Assembly: GCA_017448455.1 (NCBI GenBank)
Contig: JAFSLL010000132.1
Coordinates: 62,001 to 126,000, forward strand
Direction of reading: 5' to 3'
DNA from: Oscillospiraceae bacterium
Lineage (GTDB): Bacteria; Bacillota; Clostridia; Oscillospirales; Oscillospiraceae
Length of the DNA stretch: 64,000 nt
Part shown: in pieces, positions 1 through 8,900 of the stretch
Layout: the number at the start of each line of letters is the position of its first letter
Numbering within the stretch: position 1 is the first letter of the stretch
Position numbers and translations under genes: made by a program
The notes under the pieces: model-generated
Told to the model about the DNA's origin: nothing
The model's database searches: none
Seen by the model: the letters and a program-made list of their open reading frames with translations, nothing else

Positions 1-1
1 T

Positions 2-934
2 TACCCGATGGACCATCGGCACAACACGGCGGTCTGGGTCTTTTTCCCGATCGCGGTGGCTCTGAGTGTGTTCTTATCCAGAACCATCCACTGGTACAGC
101 CACATGGAACAGTACGATTCCCTTGCCGCGGCGGTGACAGACTACAGCAGCGGCGGATACTGCATTCAGGGCATCATCCTTGGGACCCTGATCGCGGCAC
201 TGCTTGTCCACGCGCTGCGGCTGGCACCGACAGCCGGAGAACTGCTGGATGCGGCAGCGCCGGGGGGCGCACTGGCCCTTGCGCTGATCCGCCTCAGTTC
301 CCTCTTCAACACGAACTGCCGCGGCAGAATCGTCATTAACAACGCGGCGTTTCAGCATCTGCCCTGGGCGGTTTCCTGGACAGACGCCGCCGGGAATGTG
401 GAGTTCCGTCTGGCGACCTTTTTCCTGGAGTTCCTGGCACTGCTCCTGATTACGGTGATTCTGTGCGCGTTCTTTTTCCGGCATCGCTCGGAGACGCTCT
501 GGGAAGGATACCGGAATGAAGGCAATGTCGCCCGCCTGTTTGTGGTGCTGGTCGGGATTGTGGAAATCATTGCCGACTCCACTCGCTATGACTCCGCCCT
601 GATGCACTTCTTCCTGCTGAAGAAGCTGAATCCCTATGCCTGCTTCATCTCGATCGCGCAGGTATTTTCCGCGGTCCTGATCCTGATTGTGTTTATCCGT
701 TACATGCGTATCTCCGTCAAGGTCAACGGCTGGAGCTGGTACCATATTCTTGCCATCCTGGTCTTTGTCGGCAGTTTGGTCGGCATCGGCTTTTTCGGAG
801 AATACCGCGTACAGCGTACGGCGAACTATGTGCTGTGCTATACCTGGCAGGGATCGTCATTGCTGGTCCTTGCAGCGGACGTGATCAGCATCTACGCGAC
901 CTGTGTAGCCCGCGGCGACTATGAGGATGAGTAG
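2..934 (+). CDS. Lgt-like prolipoprotein diacylglyceryl transferase family membrane protein, 5' partial
   Basis: Multi-spanning membrane protein with the layout of prolipoprotein diacylglyceryl transferase: a GG-containing helix, the APGGALALALIRLSSLFN stretch that corresponds to the family's APG...RIGNFxN signature, and a following FLEFLALLLI helix. The first visible Met (base 8) falls at about the family's third membrane segment, and the frame stays open to the window edge, so the true start lies upstream. The histidine of the usual HGG motif is absent and the RIGNF core is altered, so this may be a divergent paralogue rather than the housekeeping enzyme. The stop abuts the TTG start of the next gene, implying co-transcription. 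Confidence 0.6.
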   Translation, partial: YPMDHRHNTAVWVFFPIAVALSVFLSRTIHWYSHMEQYDSLAAAVTDYSSGGYCIQGIILGTLIAALLVHALRLAPTAGELLDAAAPGGALALALIRLSSLFNTNCRGRIVINNAAFQHLPWAVSWTDAAGNVEFRLATFFLEFLALLLITVILCAFFFRHRSETLWEGYRNEGNVARLFVVLVGIVEIIADSTRYDSALMHFFLLKKLNPYACFISIAQVFSAVLILIVFIRYMRISVKVNGWSWYHILAILVFVGSLVGIGFFGEYRVQRTANYVLCYTWQGSSLLVLAADVISIYATCVARGDYEDE

Positions 935-1666
935 TTGAAATCTCAGGTGACATTTCTGCGCAGGAAGCTGAGCCCCTATGTGCACGTTGCCGCGGCGGTC
1001 ATCCTGGTTTTTCTCCTTATTTTCGCGGGGATTCGGTTTCGCAGCTGGTACAGTCTGGGAGAAAACCGACGTCAGCTGACGCTGGTAAACGCCTGGAATC
1101 CGGTCTCCGAGACCGGCTATACACCCAAACTGGTTTCCGTAGAAGGTGGATTTCAGGCGGATCGCAGCTGCGCGGATGCGCTGACCAGAATGCTCAGCGA
1201 CTGCCGGGCTGCCGGAAACAAACCGCAGCTGGTGTCCGCCTATCGGAGCCTGGATGAGCAGCTGGTTCTCTATGACGGAGAAGTTCAGCGCAGAATCGAT
1301 GAAGGAAAAAGCCCGGAACTAGCAGAGCTTGCCGTTCGCCGGGAGATCGCCAAACCCGGCCGCAGCGAGCATGAGCTCGGCCTGGCATTTGACATTGTAG
1401 ACGCGGATCATCCGGAAGAGGACGCCTCTCAGGCGGAAACCCCGACCGGACGCTGGCTGGCGGAAAATGCCTGGCGATACGGGTTCATTCAGCGCTATCC
1501 GGAGAATACCGAGGGGATCACCGGCTACAGCTGGCATCCCTGGCATTACCGCTATGTCGGAGAGGATGCCGCGGGGAACATCGCATCGCTGAATATAACG
1601 CTTGAGGAATATATCAATCTGTTTTACGGGGATGAGGCGGCTGTCGTCTATGAGGACGCCGGCTGA
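935..1666 (+). CDS. D-alanyl-D-alanine carboxypeptidase, VanY/M15B family
   Basis: Zinc peptidase predicted to trim the terminal D-Ala from peptidoglycan stem peptides outside the membrane. One N-terminal membrane anchor (about residues 15-33) precedes the M15B domain. The metal-binding pattern SEHELGLAFD supplies His and Asp and HPWHYRYVG supplies the third ligand. The size (243 aa) is normal for anchored VanY-like enzymes. The start is a TTG immediately after the preceding stop codon, so translation is probably coupled to the Lgt-like gene. No van resistance genes are nearby, so routine wall remodelling is more likely than glycopeptide resistance. Confidence 0.85.
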   Translation: MKSQVTFLRRKLSPYVHVAAAVILVFLLIFAGIRFRSWYSLGENRRQLTLVNAWNPVSETGYTPKLVSVEGGFQADRSCADALTRMLSDCRAAGNKPQLVSAYRSLDEQLVLYDGEVQRRIDEGKSPELAELAVRREIAKPGRSEHELGLAFDIVDADHPEEDASQAETPTGRWLAENAWRYGFIQRYPENTEGITGYSWHPWHYRYVGEDAAGNIASLNITLEEYINLFYGDEAAVVYEDAG

Positions 1667-1717
1667 TCCGTCACGGAGAACGAAATAAAAAGCATATTTG
1701 GAAAGGAAGTATAAGCT

Positions 1718-2557
1718 ATGAGTGAGTGCAGCCATGACTGCTCCAACTGCAGTGAAAACTGCGCCGAAAGAAAACCGGAGAGTTTTCTGAAAGATTTGAA
1801 TCCGTATTCCCGCGTGAAGAAGGTCATCGCGGTCGTCAGCGGCAAGGGCGGCGTCGGCAAGAGCCTGGTTACCAGCCTGCTTGCTTCTGAGATGCAGCGC
1901 CGCGGCTACCGCTGCGCCGTGCTGGACGCGGACATTACGGGACCGTCGATTCCGCGTTCCTTCGGGATCCGGGAACACGCGACCGGAACGGAAGAGTATC
2001 TGATCCCCGTGACGACGGAGAGCGGGCTGCAGATCATGTCCATCAACCTGATTCTGGAGAACGAGACCGAGCCGGTCGTCTGGCGCGGACCGGTGATCGC
2101 CGGCGCCGTTACCCAGTTCTGGACGGACGTCATCTGGACGGATGTGGACTATATGTTCGTCGATATGCCTCCCGGAACGGGAGATGTACCGCTGACGGTT
2201 TTCCAGTCTCTTCCGATCGACGGGGTTGTCATCGTCACCACGCCGCAGGATCTGGTGAGCATGATCGTGTCGAAGGCGGTCAATATGGCAGAGATGATGA
2301 ACGTGCCGGTTCTCGGAATCGTGGAAAACATGAGCTATTATGTCTGTCCGGACTGCGGAAAGAAACATGAGATTTTTGGCAGAAGCCAGGCCGAGAGCGT
2401 TGCGGAGGCCTTCGAGATCCCGCATGTGGCAAAGCTGCCGATCGATCCCGCCATCACCGCCATGGTGGATGCCGGCGAGGTAGAGCGGGTCAGCGGTGAA
2501 TATGTGAAAGGACTTGCGGACAGCTTCGAGGCAGAGCTCCCGGTGAAGGAGGCCTGA
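1718..2557 (+). CDS. mrp: Mrp/NBP35 (ApbC) family Fe-S cluster carrier ATPase
   Basis: Cytosolic P-loop ATPase that carries or loads Fe-S clusters. The N-terminus has a Cys-rich ferredoxin-like motif (CSHDCSNCSENC, residues 4-15) typical of NBP35-type members. It is followed by the deviant Walker A GKGGVGKS, the DADITGPS switch and the MPPGTGD motif. The later CPDC pair matches the CPxC bridging-cluster motif. The 279-aa length is normal. The neighbouring NifX-like gene starts one base after the stop, the usual clostridial pairing of an Mrp ATPase with a small FeMo-co-type metallocluster-binding protein. Confidence 0.92.
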   Translation: MSECSHDCSNCSENCAERKPESFLKDLNPYSRVKKVIAVVSGKGGVGKSLVTSLLASEMQRRGYRCAVLDADITGPSIPRSFGIREHATGTEEYLIPVTTESGLQIMSINLILENETEPVVWRGPVIAGAVTQFWTDVIWTDVDYMFVDMPPGTGDVPLTVFQSLPIDGVVIVTTPQDLVSMIVSKAVNMAEMMNVPVLGIVENMSYYVCPDCGKKHEIFGRSQAESVAEAFEIPHVAKLPIDPAITAMVDAGEVERVSGEYVKGLADSFEAELPVKEA

Positions 2558-2558
2558 C

Positions 2559-2984
2559 ATGCTGATTGCGGTTGCTTATTAGGACGGAGAGATTTATGAA
2601 CACTTCGGCCACTGTGAGATGTTCGCGCTGTATGAGTACGGCGAATATGTCGACGACTGCAAAAAACGTCTGCTCGACACCACCGAACTCCACGGACATC
2701 ATCAGATGGTCGAAAAGATGAAGGAGCTCGGCGTGGACGCGGTCATCGCCGGCAACATGGGCGGCGAGGCCAAGGCGGAACTGCTCAGCGCCGGGATTGT
2801 TCCGATTATCGGCTACTGCGGCGACGCGGACACCGCTTCCGACCTGCTGGTAACCGGCAGACTGCCGGTTGCCCCGGGTGACGGCGGCTGCGGATGCGGC
2901 GGAAGCTGCGGCGGGAGCTGCGGCTGCGGGGAGGAAGGCGCCTCCTGCGGCTGCGGTGACGGAAGCTGCGGCTGCGGCTGCTGA
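2559..2984 (+). pseudogene. NifX/NifB-like dinitrogenase FeMo-cofactor-type protein with in-frame TAG
   Basis: From ATG 2559 the frame reads MLIAVAY, then TAG at 2580-2582, then DGEIYEHFGHCEMF. That matches the family's usual opening (IAVTYENGxIFxHFGH) with an amber codon in place of one polar residue. The rest is intact: the HGHH region, the AGNMGGEAK loop, and a Cys/Gly-rich tail from about 2880 with repeated CGCGG units that could bind metal. One change from GAG, AAG or CAG to TAG would explain it. Internal re-initiation at ATG 2619 would lose the first beta strand. TAG ends other genes here (for example at 932-934), so the code is not simply reassigned. It may be a nonsense mutation, read-through or a sequencing error. 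Confidence 0.75.
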
Positions 2985-2996
2985 CAGAGTAATACA

Positions 2997-3031
2997 GCAA
3001 ACACCCTCCGGCTCTGCCGGAGGGTGTTTGC
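2997..3031. terminator. Bidirectional intrinsic terminator
   Basis: A 16-bp perfect stem (GCAAACACCCTCCGGC and its complement) with a 3-base loop sits between two converging genes. T-rich sequence is present on the exit side for each strand. Confidence 0.85.
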
Positions 3032-3045
3032 TGTTTCTGGAACCG

Positions 3046-3639
3046 TTATTCCAGTTCCAGATAGTGTTTTCCGCTGGCGTTGATAATGACGGTCTCTCCA
3101 TAGCGGGAAACCCGGTCCGCAGTCGGCTGATAGCGCCGGTGGACATGACCGTGAACCAGAAACGCCGGCTTCCACTGATCGAGGAGCGGCAGAAAGGCTT
3201 CAAAACCGCGGTGCGTCAGATTCGGTTCATCTCCGATCCCGTAGACGGGGGCATGGGTGAGCACGATATCCACACCGCCCGCGCGGCGCAGCTGAAACTG
3301 CAGGCGGCGGATCCGGCGTACCATCTGCCGTTCCGTGTACTGGTAGGGACCGCCGTTATAGCGGGCGCTGCCGCCCAGACCGAGGATGCGAAGTCCGTTC
3401 ACGCGGACCAGGCGGTCGTCGATGCAGTCACAGCCTTCCGGCGGGAAACGGTCATACGCGCCGTCGTGGTTCCCGTGGACATAGAGCAGGGGACGGTTTG
3501 CCGCCGTGACCAGAAAGCTCAGGTAATCCGCTTTCAGATCCCCGGCAGAGAGGATCATGTCGATGCCCTTCAGGCAGCCGGGCCGGTAGTACTCCCAGAG
3601 ATAGCGGTCTTCCTCATCCGAGACGAGAAGAAGCTTCAC
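3046..3639 (-). CDS. Metallophosphoesterase
   Basis: Calcineurin-like phosphoesterase, 197 aa. The metal motifs appear in order: GDLK, GNHD (with VHGNHDGAYD), LTHAP and HGHVH. The first motif, usually DxH, reads SDEED, so the first metal site is atypical. The fold suggests a small cytosolic phosphodiesterase or phosphatase; the substrate cannot be told. It overlaps the upstream BMP-like gene by 4 bases, so the two are translationally coupled and probably act together. Confidence 0.85.
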   Translation of the reverse strand: MKLLLVSDEEDRYLWEYYRPGCLKGIDMILSAGDLKADYLSFLVTAANRPLLYVHGNHDGAYDRFPPEGCDCIDDRLVRVNGLRILGLGGSARYNGGPYQYTERQMVRRIRRLQFQLRRAGGVDIVLTHAPVYGIGDEPNLTHRGFEAFLPLLDQWKPAFLVHGHVHRRYQPTADRVSRYGETVIINASGKHYLELE

Positions 3640-5579
3640 AGCTGTCCTCCTTCCACTTCGGGGAGGAGTTTTTCGCGCTCCAGGCCGAGGACACGGACCG
3701 CTTCCAGATGGTCAGGAAGCAGATCTTCAACACTTGGGAGACAGCCGTCCACATTGTCACAGAACCAGTTCATGGCGATGATCTCTTCCGGGGTAAAGCC
3801 GTGCGCGCCGTCGTTGCGCAAAACGCCGCTCTGATCAACAATCCTGCTGCGGAAGGGATCGACAGCGCCACTGCGAATCCCGGCGGTCAGAATCTCGCCG
3901 AGACTGCGGACACCGTCCGGAAGACGGCTGTCCATGTGGATGTCCAGCAATCCGCTGGCCATGCCCCACCAGTAGCTGATGGCACGGCTGGAGGAAATGT
4001 CGCCCCAGGAGCCGTTGAGGATGCTGAGAACAATTTTTTCGTACAGGCTACCCCAGTTCCAGAACGGAACGGCGAGCGGCCGCAGCGTTCCGTCCGGCTG
4101 CAGACGGAAGGTGCCGAGCTCAAAATAGCGGTCAACGGTTTCGGCGCTCGCCGTTTCCCGGTTGGAGATGACGGGGACACCCGCCTCCACAAGCTTTCTG
4201 ACCGGGTCGCCGGGAAGACATGACCATTCCAGCTGAACGCGGACATGGGGATTGACCATCCGAGCGCCGAGGGCAAAGGCATTGACGCTCGCGGGCGTGC
4301 CGAAGATCGGGTTGTTGGCGACATAGCCGATGCGGTTTCCGTCCGCCATGGCTGCAGCGATGGCGCCGGTGACGAACTTGCACTCATAGCTGCGCCCGTT
4401 GTACATGCGTACACCCGTGAGCGGCTGGAAGAGCGCGCAGCTGAGGAAGCGCACGTTCGGATGGAGCGCGGCGGCTTTCCGGCAGGCATTGACCATCACG
4501 GCGGAAGTGGCGAAAACCACATCTGCGCCGGCCTGAACGGCATCTTCCACCAGCGCTTCATAGTCCCGGCCGTCCGTACGGAAGCTCCGTACGGTGACGC
4601 GGGAGGAGAGCGCTTTTTCCAAAGCCTGCCGGCCTTCGTCATGCGCCCTTGCCCACAGGCTTTCCGAGGGGGAGGCGGTAAACAGAAAGGCAACATTCAG
4701 GTGTTCCGGCCGGACGATGCCGCGCAGGCGGGAGAGGACCGTTTTCCCTTCAGCAGGGGGTTCTGTGCTCAGCTCAATCGTGGAAGCGCCCGCGGAAGCG
4801 GATACGTCCGGAAGCAGATTGGCAATCCGCTTGGAGAGCTCCGTCAGCGGGAGATCTTTGATCTCCTGAAAACGATAGACATGAAGCCAGGTCAGAAGAA
4901 CCTCCGCATCGCTTACCCCTTCCGGAAGACGGTGGCGGCTCAGCGCGTCACGAAAGTGCTGAAAGCCGGCGGTAAAGCTCCTGCGTTCCGCGGTGGTCCA
5001 GACATGGTCCGCTTCAAACCCGAGCGCGGCCTGCAGGCGGGCATAGTCCCCGCGATGATGGAAGGAAAGACCGTAAAGGCCCGAGAGCGAGTAGAAATGC
5101 ATGAACTCATAATAGAGCTGGATTTCCGGATCTTCCGTATAGCGGGGGATCACACGGGTGACGCGGGCAGAGATGACAGGTGCCCGGAAACTGCGCAGGA
5201 CACTGAGCCGCTTGTTGCCCTCCTCGACATAAAAGCGTCCGAGGTATTCATAGCAGGTGATGGGCTCCCGGATGCCTTCCGGACCGAGATGCGCGGCGCA
5301 GAGGGAGATCCATTTGGCGCCGAACTCCGTATCTGTGCCCATCAGCGGCATAAAGTTCCCCGCCAGTGCGGGTGTCCGCCCCGCTGACCGGGTGCCGACA
5401 AACAGCTCGGCGGGCACATTGATAACACCGAGATCGGCATAGCCTGCGACGGCGGATTCCTGCAGGATATCATCCAGGATCAGGGGGTAGGGATATTTGC
5501 CGTGGGCAACGGCCTCTTTATAGTATTTCCGACCCGCTGCCAGCGCGGCCTGAAATTGGACAATGGCATCATGACTCAT
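3636..5579 (-). CDS. ParB-like domain fused to a BMP/PnrA-like substrate-binding domain, cytosolic
   Basis: 647-aa protein. The N-terminal half includes FYVEEGNKRLSVLRSF, the EGNKR signature of ParB/sulfiredoxin-like folds. From about residue 290 the sequence follows the basic membrane lipoprotein (BMP/PnrA) purine-nucleoside-binding fold (NVAFLFTASPSESLWARAHDEG, then a Gly/Ala-rich core). There is no signal peptide or lipobox, so unlike ordinary BMP transporters it should stay in the cytosol. It is coupled by a 4-base overlap to a metallophosphoesterase, which suggests nucleoside or nucleotide sensing linked to hydrolysis. The function is inferred only. Confidence 0.7.
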   Translation of the reverse strand: MSHDAIVQFQAALAAGRKYYKEAVAHGKYPYPLILDDILQESAVAGYADLGVINVPAELFVGTRSAGRTPALAGNFMPLMGTDTEFGAKWISLCAAHLGPEGIREPITCYEYLGRFYVEEGNKRLSVLRSFRAPVISARVTRVIPRYTEDPEIQLYYEFMHFYSLSGLYGLSFHHRGDYARLQAALGFEADHVWTTAERRSFTAGFQHFRDALSRHRLPEGVSDAEVLLTWLHVYRFQEIKDLPLTELSKRIANLLPDVSASAGASTIELSTEPPAEGKTVLSRLRGIVRPEHLNVAFLFTASPSESLWARAHDEGRQALEKALSSRVTVRSFRTDGRDYEALVEDAVQAGADVVFATSAVMVNACRKAAALHPNVRFLSCALFQPLTGVRMYNGRSYECKFVTGAIAAAMADGNRIGYVANNPIFGTPASVNAFALGARMVNPHVRVQLEWSCLPGDPVRKLVEAGVPVISNRETASAETVDRYFELGTFRLQPDGTLRPLAVPFWNWGSLYEKIVLSILNGSWGDISSSRAISYWWGMASGLLDIHMDSRLPDGVRSLGEILTAGIRSGAVDPFRSRIVDQSGVLRNDGAHGFTPEEIIAMNWFCDNVDGCLPSVEDLLPDHLEAVRVLGLEREKLLPEVEGGQL

Positions 5580-5611
5580 GAGAAGTTTCCTTTACCTTCA
5601 ACTTGTACGGA

Positions 5612-5854
5612 TTAACGCAGTACGACCCAAAGCAGGTAGATGACTGCGGCAATATCAATCAGGGCCAGCAGTGCAAAGCCCCAGACAAAATACCAGTGTT
5701 TTGTCTTATGTCGGAAAACGCGCATTCCGAGCCAGCCGCCCGGCGCCCCGCCCACCAGCGCGATGGAAAAGAGCGTTTTTTCGGAAATGCGGGGGCCTTT
5801 CTTCTTTGCCTGCCGTTTGTCCAGCCACATCATGGCAAAGAGCACCAGGCTCAT
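5612..5854 (-). CDS. DUF1294 family small membrane protein
   Basis: Small membrane protein with the family's DKRxAK motif (LDKRQAKKKG), the RISEKTL segment, a Gly-rich turn and the FRHKTKH motif, ending in a second hydrophobic helix. Function unknown for the family. The only ATG (5854) sits inside the expected first membrane helix. The frame is open for at least 15 hydrophobic codons upstream behind a purine-rich stretch but shows no ATG, GTG or TTG, so the true start may use a rare codon or the 5' end may be damaged. Confidence 0.75.
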   Translation of the reverse strand: MSLVLFAMMWLDKRQAKKKGPRISEKTLFSIALVGGAPGGWLGMRVFRHKTKHWYFVWGFALLALIDIAAVIYLLWVVLR

Positions 5855-5932
5855 CAGCAGAGCCCACAGAACCGGATACAGATAGATGTTGATGTAACAC
5901 GCCCCCTTTCTCCTCTTTTGCGAAGGATACGC

Positions 5933-8900
5933 TTATTTCAGAACAACATTTTCTTCTCCCAACAGTTCCTGCAGTTCCAGCAGCAGGCCTTCATGCAGCA
6001 GGCAACGCGCGCCAAGGCGTTTTTTTTCGCGGTCGCACCAGATAATCATGCGGGATTTACCGGGAAACATGGTCAATATCAGCCCGATACGACGGAGGAC
6101 AGGATCGGTTTCGGAAGGAACGCGAATCCAGAGTGTTTTTTCCGCGTCCGGCTCTGAAGCCGCGCTACCATCGGATGTCTCGCGGTTCTGTGTCCCCATG
6201 TCTTTCCCGCCCGGCACGGTCAGATCTGACAGAGGCCGGATGGAATCCACCATGAGCTGCGCTTCTTTTTCATCCCGAACAGAGATGCGGCCGCGAACCA
6301 GAACAGCCTGGTTGTCGACAATATAGGAACCGCACAGATCCAGTGCTTTCTGAAAGACAATCAGTTCCATGTTCCCGGTGTCATCCTCAAGCTGAACATA
6401 GCACATGAGACTGTTGTTTCTGGTTGTGCGCGTCCGATGGGAGGATATGACGCCCGCAACCGTGACGGTCTGATTGTCCTGGTAGGTCTGCGGGCCGTCC
6501 TCCGAAGAGAAATCGTTGACGATTGCTCCGAGAGGCTCTGCGCCCGCCTGACGGACTATGCCGCGGTACTCGTCCATCGGGTGCCCGCTCAGGTAGAGCC
6601 CGGTGATCTCTTTCTCCATGGCCATACGCTCTCGCGGGCTGTAATCCTCGACATTCGGGATGGGCATGGTGTCCCGCTGCACATCCGCGCTGTCATCTCT
6701 GTCAGAATCCCAGGCGCCGAAGAGATCAATCTGCCCCGAGACGTTGTCCCGGTTTTCGCGGGCTATGGTGTCAATCATAGAGCCTGCAACAAGCACCAGC
6801 GCCTTTCGCCGGTACCCGAGCGAGTCAAAACCGCCGGCGCGAATCAGGTTTTCAACTGCCCGCCTGTTGAAGTCCTTGCCGTTCATGCGGCGGAGAAAAT
6901 CCTCAAAGCTCCGGAACAGCCCTCCGGACTCCCGTTCCGCCACCAGCTCGGCGACAGCCGTTCGGCCGATCCCTTTGATGGCGGCAAGGCCGAAGCGAAT
7001 GCCTGATCCGGAAACAGAGAAGCCGGCTACAGACTCATTTACATCAGGCGGGAGCAGCGTGAGTCCCAGATCGCGGCATTCGGCGGTGTATTCCGCGATT
7101 TTGACGCCGTTGTCCAGAACGGAGGAGAGCAGCGCGGCCATGTATTCACCCGGATAGTGCCGCTTCATATAAGCGGTGCGGTAGGCGACAATCGCGTAGC
7201 AGACCGCATGCGCCTTGTTGAAGGCATAACTGGCAAAATCCAGAATTTCATCGTAGATGCTGTTGGCGACCTGTTCCGGAACGCCGTTTGCCACAGCGCC
7301 GGAGATGCCGCGGGAAGGATCGCCGTGAACAAAGGCAACCCGCTCCGCGTCGATCACGGCATGCTTCTTCTTGCTCATGGCGCGTCGGATCATATCCGCC
7401 TGCCCCAGCGAGAAGCCGGCCAGCTGACGGAAGATCTCAATAACCTGCTCCTGATAGACAATACAGCCATAGGTAACGGACAGGATCGGACGGAGGAGAG
7501 GGTGCTTGTACTGCACGTGATCGGGATGCGCCGAATACTCGATAAAGCGGGGAATGCTGTCCATCGGGCCGGGACGGTACAGAGCGACTACGGCGGTAAT
7601 ATCCTCGATGCTCTTCGGACGCAGATTCATACAGACCCCTGTGATGCCGGTGCTCTCCAGCTGAAAGACGCCCTCGGTCCTGCCTGCGGACAGCATCTCA
7701 AACACCGCGGGGTCATCCTCCGGGATATTCTCCACATGGAATCCGGGCTCCTTCCGGCGGACCAGCTTCGCGGCATCTTCCAGAACCGTCAGGTTTCGCA
7801 GGCCGAGGAAGTCCATCTTCAGCAGACCGAGCTCTTCCAGTGTGGTCATGGGGTACTGACAGACGACAGACTCATCGTTTTTCGCGAGAGGAACATATTC
7901 GAAGACCGGTTTCTCCGTGATAACGACACCTGCCGCGTGCGTGGACGCGTGCCGCGGAGTGCCCTCCAGAGCACGGGCCACATCAATGAGCCGACGGTTT
8001 TTTTCACTGCTTTCGTAGAGTTCCTTCAGCGGCTTTGAAAGGCGGAGCGCTTCGTCCAGCGTCATGTTAAGCGCGGTGGGGACCTGCTTGGCAACGGCAT
8101 CGGTTTCCGCATAACTCATGGAAAGAACGCGTCCGACATCGCGGATGGCCGCACGCGCTGCCATGGTGCCGAAGGTGACGATCTGCGCGACATGGTCGGA
8201 GCCGTAGAGCCGGTTGACATAGTCGATGACCTCACCGCGGCGGTTGACACAGAAATCTACGTCAATATCCGGCATGGATACGCGCTCCGGGTTCAGAAAA
8301 CGTTCAAAGAAAAGAGAATACTTGATCGGGTCGACATCGGTGATCGACAGACAGTACGATACCACACTGCCTGCTGCACTGCCGCGTCCGGGACCCACCG
8401 GAATGCCGTTGCGCTTTGCGTAGCCGATGAAGTCCGAAACGATCAGAAAATAGTCTACAAAGCCCATTTTCTCGATCATCTGCAGTTCATAGTCCAGCTG
8501 GTCATGAACCTCCGGACGGTCGGGATAACGGACGGCAAAACCCTCTTCACAGAGCCTGCGCAGGTAAGCCGCGCTGTCGGTCTCCCCAGCAGGCAGCTTG
8601 AAGCGCGGCAGGTGATAGTGGCCAAACTCAAAGTCAAAGCTGCAGCGGTCCGCTATGATCGCCGTATTGTCCGCCGCTGCCGCGTAGCGTGGATAGAGGC
8701 TGCGCATTTCCGCTTCGCTCTTGAGGTAGAACTCTTCCGTTTCAAAGCGCATGCGATCGGACTCATCCACGGTCTTTCCGGTCTGAATGCACATCAGCAC
8801 ATCCTGGTAATAGGCGTCGCTTTTTTCCAGGTAATGCGCGTCGTTGGTCAGAACAAGAGGAATACCGGTCTCCCGGCTGAGCGCCGCGAGACCTTCCGCG

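Noticed and set aside
935..1666. Glycopeptide resistance (vanY) locus
   Set aside because: The peptidase is VanY-like but no ligase, dehydrogenase or dipeptidase of a van cluster is nearby.
2880..2975. Possible simple DNA repeat or CRISPR-like array
   Set aside because: The short GC-rich units encode the Cys/Gly tail and have no spacer structure.
2869..3834. 321-codon plus-strand open frame starting in the Cys/Gly tail
   Set aside because: It crosses the terminator and runs antisense to the metallophosphoesterase; Ala-rich start is an out-of-frame reading of the repeats.
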